Part shown: positions 36,521-44,095 of the stretch, one piece after another
Layout: the number at the start of each line of letters is the position of its first letter
Numbering within the stretch: position 1 is the stretch's first letter
Assembly (NCBI RefSeq): GCF_003609975.1
Contig: NZ_AP018400.1
Location: 446,501 to 510,500 of the forward strand
Direction: 5' to 3'
DNA from: Streptococcus ruminantium
GTDB lineage: Bacteria; Bacillota; Bacilli; Lactobacillales; Streptococcaceae
Length of the DNA: 64,000 nt
The notes under the pieces: generated by a model
What the model saw: only the letters and a program-made list of their open reading frames with translations
The model's database searches: none
Told to the model about the DNA's origin: nothing
Program-made: the position numbers and the translations under genes

Positions 36521-38626
36521 ATGAAAAAATCAAAAATAATATTCGTATTAGCAGCGAGTATTCTATTATCAACAACCCCAGTTATGGAAATAGGGACAAA
36601 TAAAGTGTATGCTAATCAGTCAATTCAAGAAAAGAAGTATAGTGTTGAGATTGTTAAAGAAGAAAAATTTGCTGAATTTTTAGAAGGAGCAAAAAAGGAA
36701 GCAAATAATGGAGAGGTCTTTGTTCATCTCTTGGGAAAAGAGAACCTTCACAGAAGCTCTGCTGTTAACTTACAAAACATTACAAAGCCTGAAGACCTAT
36801 TTAAAGACGATAATGGCAATGTAGAAGCAAATGAAAAATATGTATTCGTAAAAATAGATGGTAAGCATTTAGCTGGCAATAATAGAGTGGTCATAATGAA
36901 CGCAAAAGACGTCGTTGTTTCTACTAGGCAAGAATATGAAAAAGAATTTGAAAAAAGAAAAAGTAAGTTACATGAGTTTTCTTATGAAAATTCCCAAATA
37001 CATAGTTTAGAAAAGATAGAAGACGATGAGAATCTCCTGATGCTATTGGATGCCCATGGAGTATGGATGGGTAAAAAAATAATCAAAAGCAATGTATCTG
37101 ATTTTGAAATATATTCTAAAGTCTTAAAAATAGAAAATAAGCTAACAGTGAATTATGGATTAAATCCTAATCATAGAGAAGAAGGGTATACCGAAAATTT
37201 AAAGTTTGAAAATTTTAAACAAAATGACTATAAAATAAGAGAAATGATTGACTCTGCAGGTATAAAGGATAGTGATGAAGATCGTGAAAAAATCAAAAAA
37301 TTCGCAGTAGAAATGGGGAAAATAGCTTATGATTTCAACACTTTCTACAGCCCTAACCATTCGGCAGAGTATAATTTACCATCTGATTTGTTTGCAGTAA
37401 CGAAAAGAAAACGTGCAATGTGTGTAGGATTTAGTACAACTGCTGCGAGAGCTTTTAATCTCATGGGCATTCCAGCCTATGTTGCAGGTGCGAAAGTTGA
37501 AACGGGTCAACTCCATGCGGTTACAAGATCTTTCTATGATGGAAAATGGCATACTGTTGATTTGACAAGCAGCAAAAGAGCAGGCGATACGGGATCAGGC
37601 TATTCTGAGTTGATGTTTGACCGTAGTGAAGATAAGTATACAGAAATTGTTAAAAATTTTTCACCCAAAGAAGCTTTAGCACATATAGGGACATTGTCGA
37701 ATGCCCAAGTTATGACTAATACGACATTTGAAAACTGGGCTAAAGACCAAAAAGCAGAAGATTTGGTTTTAATCAATAAAGATGCTATTTACAACAATGC
37801 AAAAGGAAAAAGTGCTGTCGAAAGAGATCCCCAAGATCAGATCCAAGAACGATTAAAGAGAAGAGAAATTGAAAAACAAAAAGCAGAGGAGCTGTTCAAA
37901 CAAAGAGAAGAACAAAACAGAATAGAATGGGAGAAAGCTGAAAAAGAGAAAATTGAAAATAAAAAAGCACAGGAAGAAGAGCTCAGAAGATTGCAAGAAC
38001 AATTTTTAGAAGCTGAAAAACAGGCTGCCTCTAAAAAAGAAACACAAGCAGAAAAGGAATATAGCAAAGCAAATAGAGATAAAAACAAAACTATAACCAT
38101 TGGTTGGACTAAAATGAATAACAAATGGTACTACCTACTAGAAGACGGTAAAATGGCTAAATCAAAATGGATTTACGATAAAAACTATTCTTCATGGTAT
38201 TACTTGGATAAAAACGGAGAGATGTTGACTAATGGTTGGATAAAACATTCCAATGGTAAATGGTACTACCTACTAGAAGACGGTAAAATGGCTAAATCAA
38301 AATGGATTTACGACAAAAAACATTTTTCGTGGTATTACTTGGATAAAAACGGAGAGATGTTGACTAATGGTTGGATAAAACATTCCAATGGTAAATGGTA
38401 TTATCTACTAGAAGATGGTAAAATGGCTAAATCAAAATGGATTTACGATAAAAACTATTCTTCATGGTATTACTTGGATAAAAACGGTGAAATGCTGACC
38501 AATGATTGGATAAAACATTCCGATAATAAATGGTATTATTTACTAGGAGACGGTAAAATGGCCAAGTCAAGATGGATCAATGGTTGGTATATAAACAAGG
38601 ATGGTTTTTCAGAGAAAAAACAATGA
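36521..38626 (+). CDS. Secreted transglutaminase-like protein with C-terminal wall-binding repeats
   Basis: Exported protein of 701 aa. A signal peptide covers about 1-31 (cleavage likely after VYAN). The transglutaminase-like core near 290-350 keeps a plausible triad: Cys301 in MCVGFST, His332 in LHAVTR and Asp347 in VDLT. A charged Lys/Glu coiled coil spans about 440-520, and the C-terminus has nearly four 45-residue units with paired motifs of the type WYYLLEDGKMAKSKW and WYYLDKNGEMLTNGW, like choline- or glucan-binding repeats. The core could cross-link or cleave proteins; the repeats would hold it at the cell wall. DNA is clearly more AT-rich than its neighbours. Monocistronic. Confidence 0.87.
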   Translation: MKKSKIIFVLAASILLSTTPVMEIGTNKVYANQSIQEKKYSVEIVKEEKFAEFLEGAKKEANNGEVFVHLLGKENLHRSSAVNLQNITKPEDLFKDDNGNVEANEKYVFVKIDGKHLAGNNRVVIMNAKDVVVSTRQEYEKEFEKRKSKLHEFSYENSQIHSLEKIEDDENLLMLLDAHGVWMGKKIIKSNVSDFEIYSKVLKIENKLTVNYGLNPNHREEGYTENLKFENFKQNDYKIREMIDSAGIKDSDEDREKIKKFAVEMGKIAYDFNTFYSPNHSAEYNLPSDLFAVTKRKRAMCVGFSTTAARAFNLMGIPAYVAGAKVETGQLHAVTRSFYDGKWHTVDLTSSKRAGDTGSGYSELMFDRSEDKYTEIVKNFSPKEALAHIGTLSNAQVMTNTTFENWAKDQKAEDLVLINKDAIYNNAKGKSAVERDPQDQIQERLKRREIEKQKAEELFKQREEQNRIEWEKAEKEKIENKKAQEEELRRLQEQFLEAEKQAASKKETQAEKEYSKANRDKNKTITIGWTKMNNKWYYLLEDGKMAKSKWIYDKNYSSWYYLDKNGEMLTNGWIKHSNGKWYYLLEDGKMAKSKWIYDKKHFSWYYLDKNGEMLTNGWIKHSNGKWYYLLEDGKMAKSKWIYDKNYSSWYYLDKNGEMLTNDWIKHSDNKWYYLLGDGKMAKSRWINGWYINKDGFSEKKQ
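38101..38620 (+). repeat. Tandem 135-bp repeats of the wall-binding domain
   Basis: AAATGGTA recurs in register at 38123, 38258 and 38393, and AAATGG again at 38528, giving a 135-bp period. The first three copies are nearly identical in DNA; the last is diverged and shortened. Recent duplication or copy-number change is likely. Confidence 0.93.
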
Positions 38627-38920
38627 AAATAAATCCTATAATTTTGGTTCAAAAAATAATCCAGAATATATCAGTATCGGTAAAGTCTTGTAAAAAGTGG
38701 ATATGCTAGCAGGAGGGAATATGTGAGTTGTGTGTTCTAGTTCGTTCCTTTCAAACATATTTCCACCGAAAAATGATGACTTGTATACACTGTTTTTCTT
38801 GTTTCCTAGTCAGGATTGTGATAAAGTTATAGTATTATGTAGGATGCTCCTTACTGCCAACCTTGCTCAGGCGTTAAGAAGGGAGCGAGGTTGGTAGGAG
38901 GTTAAAGATTAGGAGAATGT
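38627..38920. other. Intergenic region with structured leader
   Basis: No gene. No clear terminator follows the transglutaminase gene. The right half carries a strong hairpin in the presumed leader of the DUF1294 gene. Confidence 0.5.
38846..38900 (+). promoter_or_regulatory. Structured 5' leader of the DUF1294 gene
   Basis: CCAACCTTGCTC (38857-38868) pairs with GAGCGAGGTTGG (38883-38894) through 12 bp with one G-U, and the flanks CTCCT and AGGAG can extend the stem. It ends about 10 nt before the AGGAGA ribosome-binding site of the gene. It matches no riboswitch class I know. Confidence 0.6.
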
Positions 38921-39190
38921 ATGACAATCAAACAAATGGCTAGCATGATACTGATGATTTGGAATATGATCGTTTTTATCACCTATGGTATAGATAAAGG
39001 AAAAGCCAGAAAGAGTACCTATCGTATCTCGGAAAAAACCTTGTTATTCATGTCGTATTTGGGTGGTGGTCTAGGTGCCTGGGCCGGAGGAACACACTTT
39101 CGTCATAAAACACAGAAAAAATATTTTCAACTAGCTTGGGCAGTGGGACTCATGGTGGATGCGGTAATTATGTATTGGATTTGGAAATAG
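38921..39190 (+). CDS. DUF1294 family membrane protein
   Basis: Small membrane protein of 89 aa with about three hydrophobic segments. The family pattern is present: [20 protein letters not shown], here cited by DKGKA and RISEKTLL, then [10 protein letters not shown] and [10 protein letters not shown]. The function of DUF1294 is unknown. AGGAGA lies 6 nt before the start. Its terminator overlaps the stop codon. Confidence 0.88.
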   Translation: MTIKQMASMILMIWNMIVFITYGIDKGKARKSTYRISEKTLLFMSYLGGGLGAWAGGTHFRHKTQKKYFQLAWAVGLMVDAVIMYWIWK

Positions 39191-39205
39191 GCGAAAGCCT
39201 TTTTC
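39189..39205 (+). terminator. Terminator after DUF1294 gene
   Basis: AGGC-GAAA-GCCT, a tetraloop hairpin, followed by TTTTTCTTT. Confidence 0.7.
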
Positions 39206-39239
39206 TTTATCACTCAGACTATAAATGTCTGTCCATTTA

Positions 39240-39258
39240 TGCTATAATGTTCCATATG
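39240..39258 (+). promoter_or_regulatory. Extended -10 promoter with possible leaderless start
   Basis: TGCTATAAT ends at 39248, and the preferred ATG is at 39256, 7 nt later. An ATG at 39247 lies inside the -10 box. No ribosome-binding site can fit. Confidence 0.65.
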
Positions 39259-39753
39259 AAGAAACAAGAAAAAATCTCAACTTATCAGCTATTATTAGCT
39301 CAACTGGAGGCTCTCCTAGAAGGAGAAAGAAATGCTCTGGCCAATCTGGCAAACGCTTCGGCCTTGCTCAATCAAACCCTACCAAATTCTGTTTTTACAG
39401 GTTTTTACCTCTTTAATGGCAAGGAATTGATTTTGGGTCCTTTTCAGGGTGGTGTTTCTTGTGTCCATATTGCACTTGGGAAAGGGGTCTGCGGAGAGGC
39501 AGCTGAAAAGCATCAGACTATTTTCGTAGACGATGTTCGAGTGCATGATAACTACATATCCTGCGATGCGGCAGCCTTGTCAGAAATCGTGGTCCCTATG
39601 GTGAAAAATGATCAATTACTGGGCGTTTTGGACTTAGACTCTAGGCTGGTTGCGGATTATGATGCCATTGACCAAGAATATCTAGAAAAGTTCGTTGCTC
39701 TCTTGGTTGAGAGAACGGATTGGAATTTTGCTATGTTTGGAGAAAAATACTAA
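39256..39753 (+). CDS. Free methionine-(R)-sulfoxide reductase (GAF domain)
   Basis: GAF-domain enzyme of 165 aa that reduces free methionine-R-sulfoxide. The three Cys of the fRMsr family are kept in order: [17 protein letters not shown] and [16 protein letters not shown], followed by GVLDLDS. Two ATGs are possible (39247 and 39256); the promoter geometry favours 39256 with MKKQEKIS. The stop overlaps the dnaX start (TAATG), so the pair is coupled, as in other streptococci. Confidence 0.9.
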   Translation: MKKQEKISTYQLLLAQLEALLEGERNALANLANASALLNQTLPNSVFTGFYLFNGKELILGPFQGGVSCVHIALGKGVCGEAAEKHQTIFVDDVRVHDNYISCDAAALSEIVVPMVKNDQLLGVLDLDSRLVADYDAIDQEYLEKFVALLVERTDWNFAMFGEKY

Positions 39754-41423
39754 TGTACCAAGCTTTGTATCGGAAGTACCGGAGCCAGACTTTTGGGGAA
39801 ATGGTGGGGCAGGAGGTGGTTGCAACTACGCTCAAGCAAGCCATTGAGCAGGGAAAGATTAGCCATGCTTATCTTTTTTCTGGACCTCGTGGTACGGGGA
39901 AGACATCAGCAGCTAAGATTTTTGCCAAGGCTATGAACTGTCCGAATCAGGTTGGAGGTGAACCATGCAATGATTGTTATATCTGCCGAGCTATTACAGA
40001 AGGTAGTCTGGAGGATGTGATTGAGATTGATGCGGCATCTAATAATGGTGTAGATGAGATTCGTGACATCCGTGATAAGTCAACTTACGCACCTAGCCTT
40101 GCGACTTATAAGGTCTATATTATCGATGAGGTTCACATGCTGTCTACGGGAGCTTTCAATGCTCTTTTGAAGACTCTGGAAGAGCCAACAGAGAATGTGG
40201 TCTTTATTCTTGCGACAACGGAGTTGCATAAGATTCCTGCGACGATTCTTTCACGTGTTCAGCGGTTTGAATTTAAGTCCATCCAAGTGGCAGATATTCA
40301 AGCACATTTGGCGACTATTTTATCAAAGGAAGGGATTGCTTTTGATGAGCAGGCCTTGATGCTTATTGCACGTCGGGCAGAAGGTGGTATGCGGGATGCC
40401 TTGTCTATCTTGGATCAGGCTCTTAGTCTTAGCCAGAGTCAAGAAATAACACTAAGGATTGCAGAAGAAATCACAGGTTCGATTAGTCTGCTTGCTTTGG
40501 ATGATTACGTGGCAAGTATCCGTCAGTTCGATAGTATTACTGCTATTAGGCATCTGCAAACGCTATTTGATCAAGGAAAGAGTATGAGCCGGTTTGCAAC
40601 GGATTTGTTGCATTACTTACGAGACTTGCTCATTGTACAGACAGGTGGGGAGAACACCCATCTGACAGCAGGTTTTATAGACAACCTCACCCTTCAACAA
40701 GATCGGATTTTTTCCATGATTGAGATGGTTACAAAGGGACTTGCGGATATTAAGTCCAGTCCCCAACCCAAGATTTATGCTGAAATGATGACAATTCGTT
40801 TGGCGGAAGATGGATCTAATTCAAGGGAAATAGCAGAGCTACCAGCAGATTTGACTCAGCAGTTGGCAACTTTGCAACAGCAGGTTGCTGAGCTGCAAAA
40901 ACAATTAAGTCAATTATCTAGCAATCAACCAATGACGATTAAACCAGTCTCTCGAAAGCCGCAAGCGCAAAAGAAATACAGATTGGATACTAGTAAGATT
41001 CATGCAATTTTGCAGGAAGCGATGGAAAATCCAGTCTTGGCGCGCGAGAATTTGACCCGTCTGCAAAATGCTTGGGGAGAAATCATTGAAAGTTTGTCTG
41101 GGGCAGACCAAGCTTTGCTTGTCGGTTCTCAGCCAGTCGCAGCAAATGAGAATCATGCGATTTTGGCTTTTGACTCACCTCTCAATGCTGAGCAGACCAT
41201 GAAACGGGATAACCTTAACACTATGTTTGGTAATATTCTTAGCAAAGCAGCGGGATTTTCACCGCAGATTTTAGCGATTGCTCAAGAGGATTGGATCCGT
41301 GTTCGAGCGGAGTTTTCAGCTAAAGCCAAAGGGAAAAAAAACCAAGAAACTGAAAAGGCAGAAAGTTCTCTTCCAGAAGAATTTAGCTTTTTAGCAGGTG
41401 CAGTCGAAATAGTGGATGATTAA
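39753..41423 (+). CDS. dnaX: DNA polymerase III subunit gamma/tau
   Basis: Clamp-loader ATPase of 556 aa. The N-terminus [14 protein letters not shown] is standard; Walker A is GPRGTGKTSA, the zinc site has CPNQVGGEPCNDCYIC, and Walker B is YIIDEVHMLS. AAA domains continue to about 360, and the C-terminal tau part (370-556) contacts the polymerase. Its start overlaps the fRMsr stop, and the in-frame ATG 33 nt earlier lies within that gene. Confidence 0.95.
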   Translation: MYQALYRKYRSQTFGEMVGQEVVATTLKQAIEQGKISHAYLFSGPRGTGKTSAAKIFAKAMNCPNQVGGEPCNDCYICRAITEGSLEDVIEIDAASNNGVDEIRDIRDKSTYAPSLATYKVYIIDEVHMLSTGAFNALLKTLEEPTENVVFILATTELHKIPATILSRVQRFEFKSIQVADIQAHLATILSKEGIAFDEQALMLIARRAEGGMRDALSILDQALSLSQSQEITLRIAEEITGSISLLALDDYVASIRQFDSITAIRHLQTLFDQGKSMSRFATDLLHYLRDLLIVQTGGENTHLTAGFIDNLTLQQDRIFSMIEMVTKGLADIKSSPQPKIYAEMMTIRLAEDGSNSREIAELPADLTQQLATLQQQVAELQKQLSQLSSNQPMTIKPVSRKPQAQKKYRLDTSKIHAILQEAMENPVLARENLTRLQNAWGEIIESLSGADQALLVGSQPVAANENHAILAFDSPLNAEQTMKRDNLNTMFGNILSKAAGFSPQILAIAQEDWIRVRAEFSAKAKGKKNQETEKAESSLPEEFSFLAGAVEIVDD

Positions 41424-41529
41424 GAAGGTTGGTGCTAGTTCTTTTTAGCAAAGTGAGTGCTTAAAGAGAGGCGCCCTATCCACAGAGAAAGAAATTTAAC
41501 ATGTTTTTAATTTTGGGAATTATATACTA

Positions 41530-41609
41530 GTTTACACTAACACAATATGGTCTAGACAATCCTCGGAATTTCTAGGTTTTAGCTACATCAGGTTGTGGTT
41601 AGTGTAAAC
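41530..41609. repeat. 12-bp inverted repeat flanking a 56-bp core
   Basis: GTTTACACTAAC (41530-41541) and GTTAGTGTAAAC (41598-41609) are perfect complements. The core holds a second, imperfect palindrome near CCTCGGAATTTCTAGG. Confidence 0.75.
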
Positions 41610-41802
41610 AAATGTATAGTTAGTTCCCTTAATTTTTTGTTCATAGTATGTATCTACTGAGAAAGTGTATTATAAGGAATTTAAGATTCTTTTACGATAC
41701 TTCTGTTATTCTTGTTACCTTCGATATTCTCGGATTTATTAGGGAAATTTATCTAGAATACAAGATTTATGAAAAAATAGCCAATACAGCTAGAGAAAGA
41801 AT

Positions 41803-41845
41803 TATACCCTACACTTGGAGCAAGCGGGTATAGTTTTTTTTTTTT
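41803..41845 (+). terminator. Terminator without an assigned gene
   Basis: TATACCC and GGGTATA close an outer stem, CTTG-GAG-CAAG an inner one, followed by at least 12 T. Confidence 0.85.
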
Positions 41846-41923
41846 TGAAAAAATTTCTTATAACTCAATGATTTCTGCTGTGAGTAGATCTATCGCTGAG
41901 ATTGTGGAGTTCTATTTGTTCGT

Positions 41924-41951
41924 AAAAAAAGTCTCATATACCCTATATGAG
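41924..41951 (-). terminator. Minus-strand terminator-like hairpin
   Basis: CTCATATA-CCC-TATATGAG with seven A on its left, so TTTTTTT follows on the minus strand. No gene leads into it. Confidence 0.6.
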
Positions 41952-42189
41952 CTCAGTCACCAGAAAGAGTCACATGGAATAAAGTAACTGCCAAAGAATT
42001 AACAGTTATTAAAAGTGTGAGATGGGAATTGAAAGATTGATGTCAGTAGGTTCTATTTCATTCGCTAATTTCAGTCTACATGAACGCTGCAAACATTACT
42101 TGCCTCTTGTCAAGCATTTTAAATTCTTCCAATCGTATCTTAAAAAATTACTATCCAATTAAAGATTTATCATAAATTTTTAACTTTGT

Positions 42190-42235
42190 TTGACAATTTT
42201 AAAAAATAGTAGTATAGTTAACTTAAACGTTTAAG
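42190..42235 (+). promoter_or_regulatory. Strong promoter with LacI-type operator
   Basis: TTGACA (42190-42195) and TATAGT (42213-42218) are 17 nt apart. The perfect 14-bp palindrome CTTAAACGTTTAAG at 42222-42235 lies over the transcription start, where a LacI-family repressor would block initiation. The central CG with flanking AAA/TTT is typical of MalR or CcpA-like sites. Confidence 0.88.
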
Positions 42236-42268
42236 ATAGCGGTTACAAAATAAAAAGGAGTTTCTAAA

Positions 42269-43048
42269 ATGAAAAAATATCTTGTACTACTCGCTGCTAC
42301 TGGGCTTACTTTGTCTTTAGGAGCTTGTCGTGCTTCCGAAAATAGTAAAAATGGAAGCCAAAATTATCCGGAAAAGGTTGCAGTAGCAAAAGTTGTTTAT
42401 TATGATATGGATGGTAAAACAGAGTTAGAGAAAAAAGAGGCTAAATCCACTAAGGAAGCCTTGGAATATATGCCTCAAAAAGAAGGATACGAATTTGAAG
42501 GTTGGTATGTGAAGCCAGATTTATCTAAAAAGTTAGTTGAAGGAATAGAACTTCAATCGGACATGAAGCTATATGCAGGTTTTTCTAAGTATCAAGAAGA
42601 TGTACGATCTTTTGTAATTTTGGGAAATGGGAAAAGCGAAGTGTTGAAGTCTTCTAATTGGGGTGCAGTGATCACTGATGCACATAAAATGATAAAAGAA
42701 GATGCAAAAAACTCAAATCTTTACAAATTAACGGTTAAATTGGAAGAAGGAGACGAGTTCCAATTTGCAATAAATGGTAAATGGGAAAATCAAAGAGGAT
42801 ATGGTTATTTAACGACAGCAGAAAAAGATGGGGTTTCCTACTTTAAAAATTCGGGAGGTCTAGGAGATGTGGCAATAAAACGCGCTAATATCAAAGTAGC
42901 CAAATCTGGTACCTATACATTTATCTTAAAAACTCATCCAGCGGAAGATACCTATGCGAAAGAAGATCCAAAGTATTCAGAGCTAAAAAAAGAGACATTT
43001 AATACAAATCCTTTTGACAGTATCACTTGGGAGTTTATAGAAAATTAA
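42269..43048 (+). CDS. Lipoprotein, probably carbohydrate-binding, of the alpha-glucan locus
   Basis: Exported lipoprotein of 259 aa with lipobox LGAC (Cys20). A domain at about 32-110 resembles the InlB/Listeria-Bacteroides repeat (VVYYDMDGKTE, then YEFEGWYVKPD and KLYAGF). The rest (about 112-259) starts FVILGNGKSEVLKSSNWG and contains EGDEFQFAINGKWENQRGYGY, which looks like a beta-sandwich starch-binding module of the kind found on surface glycan-binding proteins. I do not recognise a named family. Its strong operator-controlled promoter, and its place beside a regulator, glucosidases and a sugar ABC system, suggest it holds starch or maltodextrin at the surface. No terminator is clear; next gene is convergent. 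Confidence 0.75.
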   Translation: MKKYLVLLAATGLTLSLGACRASENSKNGSQNYPEKVAVAKVVYYDMDGKTELEKKEAKSTKEALEYMPQKEGYEFEGWYVKPDLSKKLVEGIELQSDMKLYAGFSKYQEDVRSFVILGNGKSEVLKSSNWGAVITDAHKMIKEDAKNSNLYKLTVKLEEGDEFQFAINGKWENQRGYGYLTTAEKDGVSYFKNSGGLGDVAIKRANIKVAKSGTYTFILKTHPAEDTYAKEDPKYSELKKETFNTNPFDSITWEFIEN

Positions 43049-43182
43049 ATTGGTAAAAAAGAGTAACTAGGGAAAATTTGATATTGCATAGCTTGGTTCC
43101 TACTTGTAGTTTAGCTTAATGAATATTGAATTGTAGGTAAATCAATCACTGGATTATATTGAAGCAAATCTATAACTAAATA

Positions 43183-43222
43183 AAAGGGAACAATCAATTT
43201 CTTTGAAATTACGATTGTTCCC
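43183..43222 (-). terminator. Terminator between the lipoprotein and regulator genes
   Basis: GGGAACAATC pairs with GATTGTTCCC, with an inner AATTT/AAATT stem. On the minus strand CTTTTATTT follows, serving the regulator gene; it may work both ways. Confidence 0.8.
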
Positions 43223-43228
43223 ACTCCC

Positions 43229-44026
43229 TTATACGAGAATATTATGATTATCCATTTCTTGACGTTGCATTGCCCATTCAATAGCTTGAAAAAGATGATT
43301 AAATTTTTCTTCGGAAATATTTGGTAGATACAGTTTTTGCTTTGTATCCATCAAGATTTCATTCAGTGTTTGATCAACAATCAAAATATTTCCTGATGGA
43401 ATTGTTTGAATATCTTCTAAGCGATTTACGAAAAGGACATCAGAAAATACCTGAAGTAAATGCTCCCTTCTTTCGATATTATGAATAGGAATACTGACAA
43501 AGGTGAACGGCTCTCCCTTGAAAAAGTTTTCGGCTATGTGGCGCATGTGCAAATAGTCAGAGTTGACTTGAAAGAACAAAGGGTCATCAATAAAACTATC
43601 AAGTGTAATGAGGGGAGAAAAATTGGCATTTCCTATTTGATGGAATTCTTCTTTGCTCACATCTGAGGTAACGATGACATCTGCCATATCATATTTTTCA
43701 ATGAATTGTTCATTTAAGCAGACTAAATGATACTCTTTAGAGTGTAAGTAGGCCGATAGGCTATCAATAAGATAAAATTGTTCTGCATTTTTTAAAAATG
43801 ATTCGTGTTTATGATAATAGAGTGCGACAGTTTGATGCTTTTTTGTGACTAAGGACTTTGCAGCTCGATTCGGAGTATAGTTGAGTAGATTGATAGTGTG
43901 TAAAACTTTTTTCTTAGTTTCAGGACTAATTTTCTGGTCTTCTCGATTGTTGATAACATAAGATACTGTTGCAACAGAAACATTTGCTTCACGTGCAACA
44001 TCTTTGATGGTTACTTTATTTTTCAT
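43229..44026 (-). CDS. LacI family transcriptional regulator (short form)
   Basis: DNA-binding regulator of 265 aa, shorter than the usual 330-340 aa. The N-terminal helix-turn-helix is classical (VTIKDVAREANVSVATVSYV, then LNYTPNRAAKSL with the hinge). The ligand domain is shortened but ends in order, with the FQVNSDYLHMRHIAENF segment in the place of the usual D-N-x-x-G box. It is divergent from the glucosidase-transport operon and faces the lipoprotein gene, whose promoter carries a matching palindrome, so local MalR-like control is likely. A TTGACT/TATAAC promoter ends only 6 nt before the ATG. Confidence 0.88.
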   Translation of the reverse strand: MKNKVTIKDVAREANVSVATVSYVINNREDQKISPETKKKVLHTINLLNYTPNRAAKSLVTKKHQTVALYYHKHESFLKNAEQFYLIDSLSAYLHSKEYHLVCLNEQFIEKYDMADVIVTSDVSKEEFHQIGNANFSPLITLDSFIDDPLFFQVNSDYLHMRHIAENFFKGEPFTFVSIPIHNIERREHLLQVFSDVLFVNRLEDIQTIPSGNILIVDQTLNEILMDTKQKLYLPNISEEKFNHLFQAIEWAMQRQEMDNHNILV

Positions 44027-44055
44027 AATTTTGTTATATAAAAAAAAGAGGGAAA
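44027..44055 (-). promoter_or_regulatory. Promoter of the LacI-type gene, leaderless geometry
   Basis: On the minus strand TTGACT, a 17-nt spacer and TATAAC are followed by AAAATT and the ATG. There is no room for a ribosome-binding site. Confidence 0.6.
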
Positions 44056-44095
44056 AGTCAACCCATGAGACAGATGGGATAGATAGGAGAGATAT

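Larger units (their letters stand above)
41424..42268. other. 845-bp non-coding region with structured elements
   Basis: No convincing gene. It contains a 12-bp inverted repeat around 41530-41609, a terminator at 41803 with no obvious gene before it, a minus-strand terminator-like hairpin at 41924, and the promoter and operator of the lipoprotein gene at the right end. A 61-codon frame at 41648-41833 lacks a ribosome-binding site. Confidence 0.6.

Noticed and set aside
41325..41345. A-rich run in dnaX as a possible programmed frameshift for the gamma form
   Set aside because: The run is close to the C-terminus, so a shift would not give a gamma-sized product; no stimulatory hairpin is visible.
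41648..41833. Open frame of 61 codons starting MYLLRKCIIRN
   Set aside because: No ribosome-binding site, no family resemblance, and its end lies in the terminator hairpin. A tiny gene is not excluded but is not supported.
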